Assembly: GCA_945883815.1 (NCBI GenBank)
Contig: CAMCYJ010000024.1
Span: forward strand, 1 to 40,978
Source: Akkermansia muciniphila
GTDB lineage: Bacteria; Verrucomicrobiota; Verrucomicrobiia; Limisphaerales; UBA9464
Reading direction: 5' to 3'
Length of the DNA stretch: 40,978 nt
A model generated the notes under the pieces. That model was not told the origin of the DNA and did not search any database. It saw only the letters and a list, made by a program, of their open reading frames with translations. Of the stretch, positions 1 to 10,000 are shown in pieces. How positions within the stretch are numbered: the stretch's first letter is position 1; each line of letters starts with the position of its first letter. The translations under genes were made by a program, and so were the position numbers.

Positions 1-39
1 ATCAAACCACCTCATAGAGGGACAAGCCCCCAATCCACG

Positions 40-170
40 AAGCGGCAGCGGGATCGGTCCGGAGCGAGCATAGGAACGTCGACATTCTGATCCCCTTCGC
101 GCGACAGCGCGAAAGCTTAGCCGGCCCCAACGTTCCCTGCGAGCGCAGGACCGATCCCGCGGAGCCCCCC
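40..170. repeat. Dispersed GC-rich repeat, family C (copy 1)
   Basis: This stretch matches two other places in the window (34621-34760 and 34994-35135). Shared blocks are GCGGCAGCGGGA near 43, GCGCGACAGCGCGAAAG near 100-116, and GCGCAGGACCGATCCCGC near 143-160 followed by a run of GGAGCCCCCC. The blocks are partly complementary to each other, so the element can fold. No protein is credible here. It lies directly upstream of the carB half gene. The other copies sit in front of leuC. It looks like a REP/MITE-type repeat family; function unknown. Confidence 0.7.
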
Positions 171-309
171 CTCGCGACCGACGTGCCTCACGAGTCCCCT
201 AGCACTTGGACCCACCCCGCGGAGCCCCCTTCGCGACCGACGTGCTTTACCAGTCCCCTGGCACTTGGGCCCATCCCACAGAGCCTTTCTTGCGATCCCC
301 ACGCCTGAT
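151..309. repeat. 60-bp tandem repeat, about 2.6 copies
   Basis: Units begin at 151, 211 and 270. Each starts CCNANCCC(G/A)C(G/A)GAGCC; the first two continue with CTCGCGACCGACGTGC and end in AGTCCCCT(A/G)GCACTTGG, and the third copy is degraded and partial. The array grows out of the end of the family C repeat. It contains an in-frame TAG (200-202) for the carB frame, so it separates the carB half gene from whatever lies upstream. Confidence 0.75.
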
Positions 310-397
310 CTTTTCTCGAACTCGCCCGTTCCCAGTCCCGTGCAGACTCGACACCGGCGGCCGTCTCCGGTTTGCTCCCTCTGTTTTGCGTCCATCG

Positions 398-2188
398 ATG
401 AAACCTGAACTCCTGCAACGCGCCAAATCCCTCGGCTTCTCCGACCGCCAGATTGCCTATCTCACCGGGAGAACCGAAGACGACGTGCGGGCCGAGCGCA
501 AGAAACAGGGATTGGTGCCCAGCTACCGGTTGGTCGATACCTGCGCTGCCGAGTTCGAGGCCTACACGCCCTATTACTACTCGACCTATGACCGTGGCGA
601 TGACGAGGTCACGCCCTCGGCCAAGAAGAAGATCATGATCCTGGGTGGTGGCCCCAACCGCATCGGTCAGGGCATTGAGTTCGACTACTGCTGCGTACAC
701 GCCGCCTTCGCCCTCAAGGAAGACGGCTTCGAGACCCTGATGGTCAACTCCAACCCCGAGACCGTCTCCACCGACTACGACACCAGCGACAAACTGTTCT
801 TCGAACCCCTGACCCTTGAGGACGTCCTGCATATCTATGAGCGGGAAGGGTGTTCCGGGGCCATTGCGCAATTCGGTGGTCAGACCCCGCTGAACCTCGC
901 CCTGGGTCTCAAGAGAAACGGCGTCAACATCATCGGCACGTCTCCCGAGAGCATCGAGATCGCCGAGGACCGCAAGCTCTTCGCGGCCATGCTGAACAAG
1001 CTGGAGATCCCGCAGCCCCCCAACGGATTGGCCACCAACGCCGAGGAAGCCCTGCAGGCCAGTCATCGCCTGGGGTATCCGGTGCTGGTACGCCCCAGCT
1101 TCGTCCTCGGTGGCCGCGCCATGCAAATTGTCTACTCCGACGCCGAGTTGACCCATTACATGAAGTTCGCCGTGGAAGCATCCCCCGAGCGCCCCGTGTT
1201 GGTGGACAAGTTCCTGGAGGACGCCACCGAGGTCGATGTCGACTGCATCGCCGACGTGGGCAACTTCTCCGATTCCAAGGAGGGCACCATCGTCATCGGC
1301 GGTATCCTCGAGCACATCGAGTTCGCCGGTGTCCACTCCGGTGATGCCGCCATGGTGCTGCCGCCCCACACCCTGTCCTCCAAGGTCCTGGAGACCATTC
1401 GCGAGTACACCCATGCCATGGCGCGTGAGTTAAGGGTTAGCGGCCTCATGAACGTCCAGTATGCCGTGAAGGACGAAGTGGTTTACGTGCTGGAGGTCAA
1501 TCCCCGGGCCTCCCGCACTGTGCCTTTCGTCAGCAAAGCCATCGGACGCCCGCTGGCCAAGCTGGCGGCGAAGGTCATGGCGGGCAAAACCCTCCAAGAA
1601 GTGGGCTTCACCGCCGAAGAATGGCCGAAATACTGGGCCGTCAAGGAATCGGTCTTCCCCTTCAACAAGTTCCTGGGGCAGGACATCTTGTTGTCCCCCG
1701 AAATGCGTTCCACTGGCGAAGTCATGGGCCTGGACAGCGATCTGGGCGTCGCCTACGCCAAGGCCCAGATGGCCGCCAATTCCCCGTTGCCGCTGAGCGG
1801 GAAGGTATTCATCTCGATCGCCGACGCCCACAAGAAGGACTTGGTGGAGGTGGCTCAAAGCTACCTGGCCTTGGGCTTTGAACTGGTGGCTACCGATGGC
1901 ACCGCTGCACGACTTGAAGCGGCGGGACTCAAGGTGGATCGAACCCTCAAAGTCCTCCAGGGACGCCCCAACATCGTGGACCTCCTGAAGAACAAAGAGA
2001 TCCAGCTCGTGATCAACACCCCCAGTGGGGCCGCTCCCCGTGAAGATGAGGTTCGCATCCGGACCACCGCCGTCATCACGGGCACCCCAATCATGACCAC
2101 CATCAGTGGAGCCAAGGCGGCTGCATTGGGCATCGCAGCCCTCCAACGCCAGGGTTACTCAGTCAAAACGATCCAAGAGTACCACTGA
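398..2188 (+). CDS. carB: Carbamoyl-phosphate synthase large chain, C-terminal half (split carB)
   Basis: This encodes 596 residues that match only the second half of CarB: the end of the oligomerisation domain (about 1-75), the second ATP-grasp synthetase unit (about 80-460), and the MGS-like allosteric domain (about 465-596). Visible signatures are VDTCAAEFEAYTPYYYSTY, GGGPNRIGQGIEFDYCC, MVNSNPETVSTDYDTSD, QFGGQTPLNLA, RPSFVLGGRAM and VNPRASRTVPFVSKA. Bacterial CarB is normally about 1070 residues. The half that holds the first synthetase unit, which makes carboxyphosphate and carbamate, is absent from the window. ATG at 398 was chosen because homology begins there; an in-frame TAG at 200-202 rules out continuity with upstream sequence. 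The product should phosphorylate carbamate to carbamoyl phosphate for pyrimidine and arginine synthesis together with a separate N-terminal half and CarA. Split carB genes are known in some archaea and in Aquifex. I am sure of the family; that the split is functional is inferred from the intact frame. Confidence 0.93.
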   Translation: MKPELLQRAKSLGFSDRQIAYLTGRTEDDVRAERKKQGLVPSYRLVDTCAAEFEAYTPYYYSTYDRGDDEVTPSAKKKIMILGGGPNRIGQGIEFDYCCVHAAFALKEDGFETLMVNSNPETVSTDYDTSDKLFFEPLTLEDVLHIYEREGCSGAIAQFGGQTPLNLALGLKRNGVNIIGTSPESIEIAEDRKLFAAMLNKLEIPQPPNGLATNAEEALQASHRLGYPVLVRPSFVLGGRAMQIVYSDAELTHYMKFAVEASPERPVLVDKFLEDATEVDVDCIADVGNFSDSKEGTIVIGGILEHIEFAGVHSGDAAMVLPPHTLSSKVLETIREYTHAMARELRVSGLMNVQYAVKDEVVYVLEVNPRASRTVPFVSKAIGRPLAKLAAKVMAGKTLQEVGFTAEEWPKYWAVKESVFPFNKFLGQDILLSPEMRSTGEVMGLDSDLGVAYAKAQMAANSPLPLSGKVFISIADAHKKDLVEVAQSYLALGFELVATDGTAARLEAAGLKVDRTLKVLQGRPNIVDLLKNKEIQLVINTPSGAAPREDEVRIRTTAVITGTPIMTTISGAKAAALGIAALQRQGYSVKTIQEYH

Positions 2189-2265
2189 CCTCCGCCTCCG
2201 GCTCGGATCCGGGACTCTGGGCAGACTTGTCCGGAGGTCCCGATCGAGGGGGCTTCGCGATTTCC

Positions 2266-2721
2266 ATGCCTCCGGATCAACCCACCGATTACCCCCCGCT
2301 GGCACCGGTTCTCAGCGTGGCCGATGCCCAAAAGGCCCTGCGGTGCTACTCGACGGCCTTCGGGGCGGAAGAACTCTATCACTTGGTCGATCCTGCCACG
2401 GGTCGATGGGCTCATTTGGAAATCCGATTGCCCGACGGGCCGCTGCTCCTGCTGGAAGAAGAATCCCCCGACCAGCCCTCCGTGTCCGGGATGTCATCGC
2501 TGCGACCGAGGGTTCGCCTTTGTCTCTTCGTCTCGGATGCGGATGCCCTCACTGCACGGTGTGTCAGTGCCGGAATGGCGGTGCTGCAGCCTCTCAAAAC
2601 CCACTTCCACGGGCACCGGTGTGCCTTACTTCGGGATCCAGACGGCCACGAATGGATGATCTCGCAACCGGTGGAACGGTTGAAGCCCTCCGAGATGCAG
2701 GCCCGCTGGGATCGGCGTTGA
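2266..2721 (+). CDS. VOC-superfamily (glyoxalase/PhnB-like) protein
   Basis: A 151-residue protein with two beta-alpha-beta-beta-beta repeats typical of vicinal-oxygen-chelate proteins. The N-terminal repeat contains LSVADAQKALRCYSTAFGAEEL and the C-terminal one contains HGHRCALLRDPDGHEWMI, the usual signature closing a VOC metal site. It most resembles the PhnB/YdcE-like branch, whose substrates are generally unknown; lyase, dioxygenase and resistance roles all occur in the superfamily. I take ATG 2266, with a GAGGGGG tract about 14 bases upstream; a TTG at 2227 is possible but extends the protein before the fold. It follows the carB half by 77 bp in the same direction. No specific reaction can be assigned. 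Confidence 0.8.
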   Translation: MPPDQPTDYPPLAPVLSVADAQKALRCYSTAFGAEELYHLVDPATGRWAHLEIRLPDGPLLLLEEESPDQPSVSGMSSLRPRVRLCLFVSDADALTARCVSAGMAVLQPLKTHFHGHRCALLRDPDGHEWMISQPVERLKPSEMQARWDRR

Positions 2722-3754
2722 GCGGAGAGAAGTCTCTTGGTGCCCGTTCAGCAGCCAAAAATCTGGAGTGAACGTGGACAGTGTCCGGCTGCTTCCGACA
2801 TGGAGTCTCAGATTCGGTGAAGCCTCTGGATATGGGGTTCCAACCTCTGGATTGTTCATCCGTGCGACTGCGGATGGCCGACACCAGAAATTCACGCATC
2901 CCAATTTGAATCCACGCTGAGGGTTGGCTAGTTTGTGGTCAGGGAAGGTGGGTAGGAAAGAGAGGCTTGACCGATCTGATCGGAAAGCATTATCCAACCA
3001 GCCGTTCTCCCCGTGGTTCGTCCTCATCCCCCCAGAGGGATTGTCAAACCGCTTCGACTTTCATCCCCGTGTGGGGATGGGCCGGCGGGCTTTGGCGGTG
3101 TAATCCGTGTGTCACCCCAAAGCCCGCTGTTGCTTTTTCTGGGTTCTTCTTCCCTCGCGCTGCGCTAGGGCGTGTCTTTTCATCCGGCAGTCTTGATGGG
3201 TTCTCCCGAGATCGTTGACCCCCCAAAGAGCGTACCTTCCAGCAACATTCAACGGGAGGCTGCATTTGCTGGACATCCAAGAAGTCGTTGGCTGCGGACG
3301 GGGGGCCGATGGCCACAATCGGCCAGGCGGGCGCTCTTGGGCCATGCGGTGAACCCAAGGCCCATGAGCAGGTTCTTTTTCTGGGGATTGTGCTCAAGCG
3401 ACGCCGTTGGGTTTCCGATCAAGGCCGGTGTTGGGTGTAGACCGATTGGGACGAATCAATTAAGCAAACCCGTGGACATCAAGCGGCCTAGATGCCATTC
3501 TTTGAGGCCGTAGATGGTGTAATTTTAATCTTATTATGGCCCTGATCTGGAAGTCCGTTGCTAAAACCAATCAATAGCCAGGTTCAAACTAGCAGTCCCA
3601 ACCAGCGATTGCCCCAGTGCCGAAATGAGTCACCCCAACACCACGAACGTTGATTTGCGAGTTTTCCGCGCTTCCCGAGAAGCCTCACCCATTCAATTGA
3701 ACGGGAAATCGAACCCGTTGACTGAGACCGCGGGATTGAGCCCTCGTTAATTCT
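2722..3754. other. Intergenic region without convincing genes (about 1 kb)
   Basis: Several open frames exist on both strands, but none has a recognisable protein, consistent codon use or a start signal. The region holds a strong hairpin with a T-run (3085-3140, listed separately), a promoter-like TTGAAT-17-TAGTTT at 2906-2934 on the plus strand, and a second one, TTGAGG-16-TTTAAT, at 3502-3529. A short hairpin (AACGGG 3700-3705 with CCCGTT 3714-3719) precedes the next gene. The 3500-3600 part is clearly more AT-rich than its surroundings. Confidence 0.5.
3085..3140 (+). terminator. Strong intrinsic-terminator-like hairpin, orphan
   Basis: GCGGGCTTTGG (3085-3095) pairs perfectly with CCAAAGCCCGC (3117-3127). 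GGTG/CACC inside lengthens the stem past a one-base bulge, and TGTTGCTTTTTCT follows. On the plus strand this is a good rho-independent terminator, but the nearest upstream gene ends 360 bp away. It may end a small RNA or a long 3' tail of the VOC gene transcript. Confidence 0.6.
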
Positions 3755-4501
3755 ATGAGCTCCGAAGCAGAAATCCTTTTGCAGTACGAGGAGATCAAGA
3801 ACCGGCTGGAATCCTTGAAGGAGGACTACAATGCTGTTTTTGGTCTCGCCAACACGTCCGAGGAGTTTGCCACGCTGAAGGTCATCAAGGATCAGATCTT
3901 GGCTGAAGAACGTGCTTTGAAGGGCATTCAGGCCAAGTTGCCGGCCCGTGAGTCGTTCGGCGCCAAGTACCAGGTGGAGATCCTAGGGCCTCATGAGATC
4001 CTCGTTGTTATTCCTCCCAACGTGCCGCGCATCAGTGTCCTTCAGGAAGCACAAGATATCTTCGCCAAACTGGACAAGCAGAACTACGTGTTCCCGAACC
4101 GGTATAAGGTGTGGCTGGGCATGCCTTCCTTCACCGAAGGAAGGCCGACAGAAACACGGTTGGCTATCGACGGTTGCGTTGAAGAAAGCCAGAACCGGAC
4201 TTTGGCAGACCAGAAACTCTTTCTCCGACGGAAGTTTGAGGAGGGAGAGGCATTGATGCCGACGGTCGAAGATTTGGCGGTAGCCCATGCCCTGTTCTTT
4301 GTCGTCACTCGTCAAAACCTGTTCCGGGGGATGAAAATCCGGACGCTCAACGGCAGTTTGTATTACGACAACTTGGGCTTGGGGATGGACCGCTTTTCGC
4401 TCGATTGGAACCGATTTGTCGACGTGGCGGTCGCCAGTTACCTGCCATCCGGGACCGTGGAGAAGCTGCGCGAAGAAAAGAAGAATGCCCGCAATCTCTG
4501 A
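3755..4501 (+). CDS. Uncharacterised protein with N-terminal coiled coil
   Basis: A 248-residue protein I do not recognise. Residues about 1-65 form a charged heptad-like helix region (EEIKNRLESLKEDYNAVFGL, then a run ending in RALKGIQAKLPAR), consistent with a coiled coil. The rest is a mixed alpha/beta globular part with no membrane segment, signal peptide or cysteine motif; it contains the motifs PNRYKVWLGMPSF and NLGLGMDRFSLDWNRF. It looks cytoplasmic. ATG 3755 has no strong ribosome-binding site. A family B repeat element follows it, and ppk1 lies beyond that. Even amino-acid composition and a frame free of stops through 249 codons support a real gene; function unknown. Confidence 0.7.
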   Translation: MSSEAEILLQYEEIKNRLESLKEDYNAVFGLANTSEEFATLKVIKDQILAEERALKGIQAKLPARESFGAKYQVEILGPHEILVVIPPNVPRISVLQEAQDIFAKLDKQNYVFPNRYKVWLGMPSFTEGRPTETRLAIDGCVEESQNRTLADQKLFLRRKFEEGEALMPTVEDLAVAHALFFVVTRQNLFRGMKIRTLNGSLYYDNLGLGMDRFSLDWNRFVDVAVASYLPSGTVEKLREEKKNARNL

Positions 4502-4533
4502 GGCCCATCGGTCGCTGAATCAGTCGGCCTAAG

Positions 4534-4805
4534 AGCCTGTCTGAAAATGGGGAGGGGTTCTGCAGCTGGTGAATTCTGAGTTGGGCAAGGCGGTGAGCGG
4601 CGGGACAGACCTCCTGCGGTCTGTTCCGCCCGAACCAACGCAGTCCAAGCCGGAAAGACCCGCCGCCCGGAAGGTTTGGGAGGGAAGGGCCCGCTGGCGG
4701 CGTTGCTTGTCGGTCACAGACCGCTGCGGGTCTGCTTCCTCCGCGCGCCTTGCCAATCGAACCCTTCCCTCCCAAACAGAACCCCTTCCCATTTTCAGAC
4801 AGGCT
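4534..4805. mobile_element. MITE-like element, family B (272 bp)
   Basis: The ends are inverted repeats: AGCCTGTCTGAAAATGGG at 4534-4551 and its near-complement ending at 4805, continuing inward as GAGGGGTTCTG against CAGAACCCCTT. Both flanks carry TAAG-like sequence (TAAG 4530-4533, TAAG 4807-4810), a possible target duplication. The interior has no transposase but holds two near-identical hairpins, CAGACC/GGTCTG at 4606-4623 and 4717-4734. A solitary end of the same family is present at 38567-38590. It separates the coiled-coil gene from ppk1. Confidence 0.8.
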
Positions 4806-4879
4806 ATAAGATTGGTGTCGTCCAAACGTCACTGTCGACACGGGGTGTGTCTGGGTTACTCTCAATTACCGTTTGACTC

Positions 4880-7078
4880 ATGGCCCGTAAGCAACGCCCC
4901 ACCGCGGGAACCCCCCCAGAGGTTCCGACCGCCTTTCCCGAATCTCCGTCCCGGTGGGTTTCGGGTAGCTTTTTCAATCGCGAACTTTCATGGCTGGAGT
5001 TCAACCAGCGGGTTTTGGACGAGGCCTTGGATGCCTCAGTCCCGTTGCTGGAGCGGGTCAAATTCCTCGGGATCACCCATTCCAACTTGGATGAATTCTT
5101 CGAGGTCCGCGTCGCCGGGCTCAAGCAGCAGATCGAGTCGGAGGGGGGGCAGCGCATGCCCGATGGTCTCACCTCCAGCGAGTGTCTGCGGGTGGTGACC
5201 CAGCGAGTCCGGACACTCGTCCGGGACGCCGACCGATGCTGGTCCCAAGATCTGGCTCCGGCGCTGGAGGCTCAGGGTTTTCGCTTCCTCAAGCCGGGGC
5301 TGCTGGACGAGTCGGACCGGCAATGGCTGGCGGCCTACTACCAGGAGAAGGTTTATCCGGTGCTGACACCGCTGGCCGTGGACCCTTCCCATCCGTTCCC
5401 GCAGTTGCTCAACAAGTCGCTGAACCTCATCACGCGGATTCGCACTCCGGATGGCCGTGATCCGGGAGCCACCCGTCTGGCCATCGTCCAGGTGCCTCGC
5501 GTGTTGCCCCACCTGGTGAGATTGCCGCGCCCGGACGGTCAACGGGACTCGGTGTTCCTGTCCGACCTCATCGGAGCCAATTTGGCCGGTCTCTTCGGAG
5601 TCACCCAGGTGGAGGCCTGGTGGTCCTTCCGCGTCACCCGCAACAGCGAACTCTACATCGACGAGGAGGAAGTCTCCAACGTGCGCATGGCCGTAGAGGC
5701 CGAGTTGCACAATCGTCGGAAAGGCGAAGCGGTTCGCCTGGAGGTCTCATCCGATTGCCCCGAAACCATCCGTCGCGAACTCCTGACCACTCTGGGGCTC
5801 GAGGCCCATGACCTTTACGCCATCGAGGGTCCGATCGCACCGGGTCGGCTCATGGCCATCCTGGAGGGGGATCACTCCCCGGAACTGCGGGACCCCCCGT
5901 TTGTGGCACCCGTCGTGGAACCCCTGCGCGAAGGGGTGGATGTCTTTGAGAATCTCCGGAAAGGGGATCTTTTATTGCACCACCCGTACGAGAGTTTCGA
6001 CGGGGTGTTGCACTTCCTCCAGCAGGCCGCCGCTGATCCGCGCGTGCTGGCCATCAAACAGACCCTCTACCGCACCGGCGGCGATCGCCGCATCGTGGGG
6101 GCCCTGATGGACGCGGTGAAGAACGGCAAGCAGGTCACCGTGGTGGTGGAGTTGAAGGCGCGATTTGACGAGGCCAACAACATCGCCTGGTCCCGGCGCC
6201 TCGAGGAAGCCGGCGTCCATGTGGTCTATGGCGTGGTGGGCTACAAGGTGCACGCCAAGGTGTGTCTGGTCGTCCGGCGGGATGACGACGGGCTCCGTCG
6301 CTATGTCCATTTGGGCACCGGCAATTACAACCCGTCGACCGCCCGACTGTACACCGACCTAAGCCTGCTGACCTGCCGACCGGATGTCGGGGAAGATGCC
6401 ACCACGCTCTTCAACTTGCTCACAGGGGTTTGCCAGTTCCGACCCACGCGGCAGTTGGTGTTGGCTCCCTTCGAGTTGCACGAGCGCGTCCAGACTTTGA
6501 TCCGTCGTGAGGCGGACCACGCACGGGCAGGTCTCCCGGCGAAGATCGTGGCCAAGATGAACGCACTGGTGGACGAAGAGACCATCCGTTCGCTGTACGA
6601 AGCCTCCCAAGCCGGGGTGGAGATCGACTTGATCATCCGGGGCATTTGCTGCCTGCGTCCCGGTGTCGCCGGTCATAGCGAACGCATTCGAGTGCACAGC
6701 ATCATCGACCGTTTCCTCGAACACAGCCGCATTTGGAGTTTTGAAAACGCCGGCAATCCCTCGGTCTTCGTGACCAGCGCCGACTGGATGCCCCGGAACT
6801 TTTTCAAACGCATCGAGGTGGCCTTCCCCATTCTCGATGGCCGGATCCGGGACCGGATCCTCCAGGAGATCCTTCTGGGGTCTCTCCAGGATGTGGCCAA
6901 GGTCCGTCAGTTGCAGCCTGATGGGACTTACCGGCGATCCCCGCAGGTTCAGACACCGGGTGCCCGACGTTCCCAATCCCGCTTCATGGAATTGGCGCGA
7001 AAGGATGGCCCGGCCCCGGGGGTCGGACCCGTGGCCAAGGCGTCGGTGCGCATCCGTGCCGGCAAACGGCCGGAGTGA
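4880..7078 (+). CDS. ppk: Polyphosphate kinase 1
   Basis: A 732-residue PPK1 of full length, which polymerises the terminal phosphate of ATP into polyphosphate and can run in reverse. Domains in order: N domain (about 30-135, with SFFNRELSWLEFNQRVLDEA), head domain (about 140-340), and the two phospholipase-D-like catalytic domains (about 345-700). The autophosphorylated histidine is H458 in YKVHAK, and the second active-site histidine is H615 in RFLEHSRIW. Nucleotide-binding sequence SNLDEFFEVRVAGL is present near 68-81. The first 25 residues are Pro-rich and non-conserved. The gene starts 75 bp after the family B element, with no evident Shine-Dalgarno, and its TGA at 7076-7078 touches the stop of the convergent gene. 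Confidence 0.97.
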   Translation: MARKQRPTAGTPPEVPTAFPESPSRWVSGSFFNRELSWLEFNQRVLDEALDASVPLLERVKFLGITHSNLDEFFEVRVAGLKQQIESEGGQRMPDGLTSSECLRVVTQRVRTLVRDADRCWSQDLAPALEAQGFRFLKPGLLDESDRQWLAAYYQEKVYPVLTPLAVDPSHPFPQLLNKSLNLITRIRTPDGRDPGATRLAIVQVPRVLPHLVRLPRPDGQRDSVFLSDLIGANLAGLFGVTQVEAWWSFRVTRNSELYIDEEEVSNVRMAVEAELHNRRKGEAVRLEVSSDCPETIRRELLTTLGLEAHDLYAIEGPIAPGRLMAILEGDHSPELRDPPFVAPVVEPLREGVDVFENLRKGDLLLHHPYESFDGVLHFLQQAAADPRVLAIKQTLYRTGGDRRIVGALMDAVKNGKQVTVVVELKARFDEANNIAWSRRLEEAGVHVVYGVVGYKVHAKVCLVVRRDDDGLRRYVHLGTGNYNPSTARLYTDLSLLTCRPDVGEDATTLFNLLTGVCQFRPTRQLVLAPFELHERVQTLIRREADHARAGLPAKIVAKMNALVDEETIRSLYEASQAGVEIDLIIRGICCLRPGVAGHSERIRVHSIIDRFLEHSRIWSFENAGNPSVFVTSADWMPRNFFKRIEVAFPILDGRIRDRILQEILLGSLQDVAKVRQLQPDGTYRRSPQVQTPGARRSQSRFMELARKDGPAPGVGPVAKASVRIRAGKRPE

Positions 7079-10000
7079 TCAGCGAGCCGGTGCATCCACC
7101 TCACGCACGGCCGCTCCGTAGGCTTCACTGAGCACGAGAACGGCCAGACGGCGGATGCGGAGACCTTCATTCGGAGCGAGGTTCGGATGATCCAGACCGC
7201 TCGACTCGGAGCCTGGGCTCAGTCCGCTCACCTGCGGTTCCGGGGACGGGGTCGTGGACTCGTTGAGCCCGATGTAGTCAAAGCGGCCCCGAAGATCCGT
7301 ATAGCCATCTTTGACGAAGCGGATTCCGCCATTGTCCAGACGACCGTAGACCTTCACATAGGCCTTGGAGACCGGGCGGTTTCCGGATGGATCGCGGATT
7401 TCCAAGGAGCCTTCGTTTTCCGCCATCTGAAGTCGGAAGGTGTGGGCGTGGTGCATCCGGGCCTTGCGACGTCCACCACCCAAGACTTCCACCACCACAT
7501 GGTCTTTGGCCAGGGCGGCGGGGATGGGCAACTCCAGAGCGTTCTTGCCGGCTGGCAATGAAACGATCGTGGACAGCGTCGGTTGGAGGATGCTGGGTTG
7601 GTCTCCGTCCCGGTCGGCGAAGGGGTTCCGGCTGAAGAGGAATTCGGGGTCCATGCGGTAGTAATTCACCGTAACCGACGACAATCCTTTCCAGGTGAGG
7701 AAAACGCTGCGGTTCTCCACCTGGAGGTCAAAGGAGGCCTCGCGCTGCGCCGCCGCCGCTGCGGTTTGCGCATCGGAGGGGGATCCGCCGGGTGTTCCGG
7801 GAGCCGGTTTGGTCGCGACCGTCTTGCCTTCGGCTTCGTCGAGGTGGCGGGTCAGATCCGCAAAAAGTCCGCGCCAGCGCGGAACCGGATAGGATTCATA
7901 ACCCCGGGCGATCTTGCGGGCCTCGGAGAGCTTCTCTTCGTACAAATAGGACCAGGCCTGGAGGTAGTCGTATTGCATGCGAGTGCGGACTTCCGTGGGT
8001 CGCACCCGGGCCAGACGGGACAGCCCTTCGCTCACCCGATCTTGAAGGAACAAGTAGTAGGCCACCGCCAACTCGTCGTCGGCCGCCAGTCGGGGCTGGA
8101 AGGCCAGCACCCGCAGATAGCGCAGGTATTGCTCTCGGAACACGGTGTTGGCGATCCGCCGCCGGGATCCGACCGGGTGGGCTCGGGCATTGATGAGCGG
8201 GGAATACTCGAGGTGTTCGTAGGTGCGTTGTTCGATGGGGTCGATGCGCAAGATCGGTGAGTCCAGCCAGGGCCCGCATTGGGACAGAAAATCTTCCCGG
8301 TGCCGCAGCCATTCGCGGAGCACGCCGGTGTCGTTGTGCACCACGGCGTATCGGGCGATGGGTTCGCTCCAGACATGGTGATCCGAGAGGAATCCGGTGA
8401 GACGCCGGAAGAAGTCCGGGCTCTTGGCGACCCGCCACGCCACGCGTTCGAGATTCAGTCGGGCCAGGTTGTTGGTCGACAAGAAGGCCAGGACCTCCGC
8501 CTCGGAACCTTGCTGCGAGAGATATTCCCAGGATCGGGTGTCTCGCACGGACAACTGACGCACCACTTGGAAGGACTGGGCCTTGGCTTGAGCGAGCGCC
8601 TTCCCATCCAGCGTCAAGATCGCGGGCGCGTGGGCGTAATTCGTGGGCTGCGCCGGGTGGCTGGGGAAATAGAAGTAGTACTCCACTTTCAGCGTCGAAT
8701 AGGGCTCCAGCCGGACGGGCTGGCTGTGGGTGGCGCGACCTCTCTGGAGGGGCATGGAACCCAGCGGAATTTGGGTCAACACGTCCGCCTTCACCGGGGA
8801 CGAACCCGGATTGCTGATCACGACTTGCGCGCCATACGCCACGCCAGGCAGGAACTCGTCGTTGACGAACTTGTCGTAGCGTTCCTGTCCCTCGAGCAGG
8901 TAGCGGTCATCCAGTCGGAAGAAGCGTTCGCTGAGGAGCAATTCAGGTCCCGTGGCATTCGAGGAGCTCGCGCTCGCTGGCCTCACTTCACGGACAAAAA
9001 TGAGCAAGGGGCCGTTTGCGGTGAGGGTTCGGGAACTTCCCTCGTTGCGGATCGTGGGGGCGTTGGTGGTCTGGAGGGGCAGGTCGAGAACCGCCAAGGC
9101 CAGTAGGATTTCGCTGAGGCTGTGGTGGGCTTCCAGAATCCGCGGCGAGAGGAAAGGGACTTTTGGATCCCGTGCGGCAAAGTCGCGCCAGAAACCCGAG
9201 ACTGGGATCAGGTCGGGGCCTTGGGCCTCGAGGGGCAACCGGTAGTACTGATTCTCCGCCCATTCCTTGGCAGGCCCGGGGGAACGGTAATACCCGGAGG
9301 CGGCTGAACGAGCGCGGAGGCTGCGAGCTGTCTCCACCTCCAGGCCCAACGCCACGCCCTGGGGCTGAGAAGCTTTCATCTTGGCCAAGGCGGGAGCTTT
9401 TCGGTCCAAGGACCGGCGGGCCGATTTGTCCAGCGGAGCATCCTCGGCCATCCGCATCATCGATCGGGCCTCGGCTAGAACCGGCTCATTCCGACTGGCC
9501 TGAAGACCGAATCTCGCCATCAACTCCCGCTCTATTCCGGATTTTTCGAACATCCTCTCGCCGGGCGCGGCGGAGGCTTGGTTCTTGAGCCCGCGTCCGG
9601 CGCCGCCGCCCACGCCGCCGGAAGCTTCCAAGGCCCGGCCGCCCAGGGCGGTTTCGAACCGCTGGGTTTCGAGGGGGTCGATGGGTTGCAGTTCCCAGAG
9701 CTCTTGCAAATGGCGTGCTGTGGCAGCGGCCTCGCCGTCTAGTCGACTGGCCAAGAGGGTTTTCTCCACCAGATTGAGCCGCCCGTAGGCCCGGGGTTCC
9801 CGATACGCTTTTAGATCGGCCCCCAGCAGGTAGTCATCAATGAAGGTGCGCGCCCGCTTGTTGGCCAAGTGAGGTCGGATGACCGACTCGAAGAAGCCCG
9901 GATCTTTCCGCTGCAGGAAGAGATTCACCTCATGGCAGGCGAACTCCGAGTACCGGGAGCGTCGCTCGTCGGGTGTCAGCGACGACCAACGCATCAGCCA

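Noticed and set aside
188..1414. Long minus-strand frame opposite the carB half
   Set aside because: It mirrors the codon pattern of a certain gene on the plus strand and matches no protein style; high GC content produces such shadows.
3044..3513. Overlapping short frames on both strands near the orphan terminator
   Set aside because: They cross a terminator-like hairpin and lack starts, motifs or codon consistency.
3582..3620. GGTTCAAAC sequence resembling a tRNA T-arm
   Set aside because: No acceptor stem, anticodon arm or CCA context can be folded around it.
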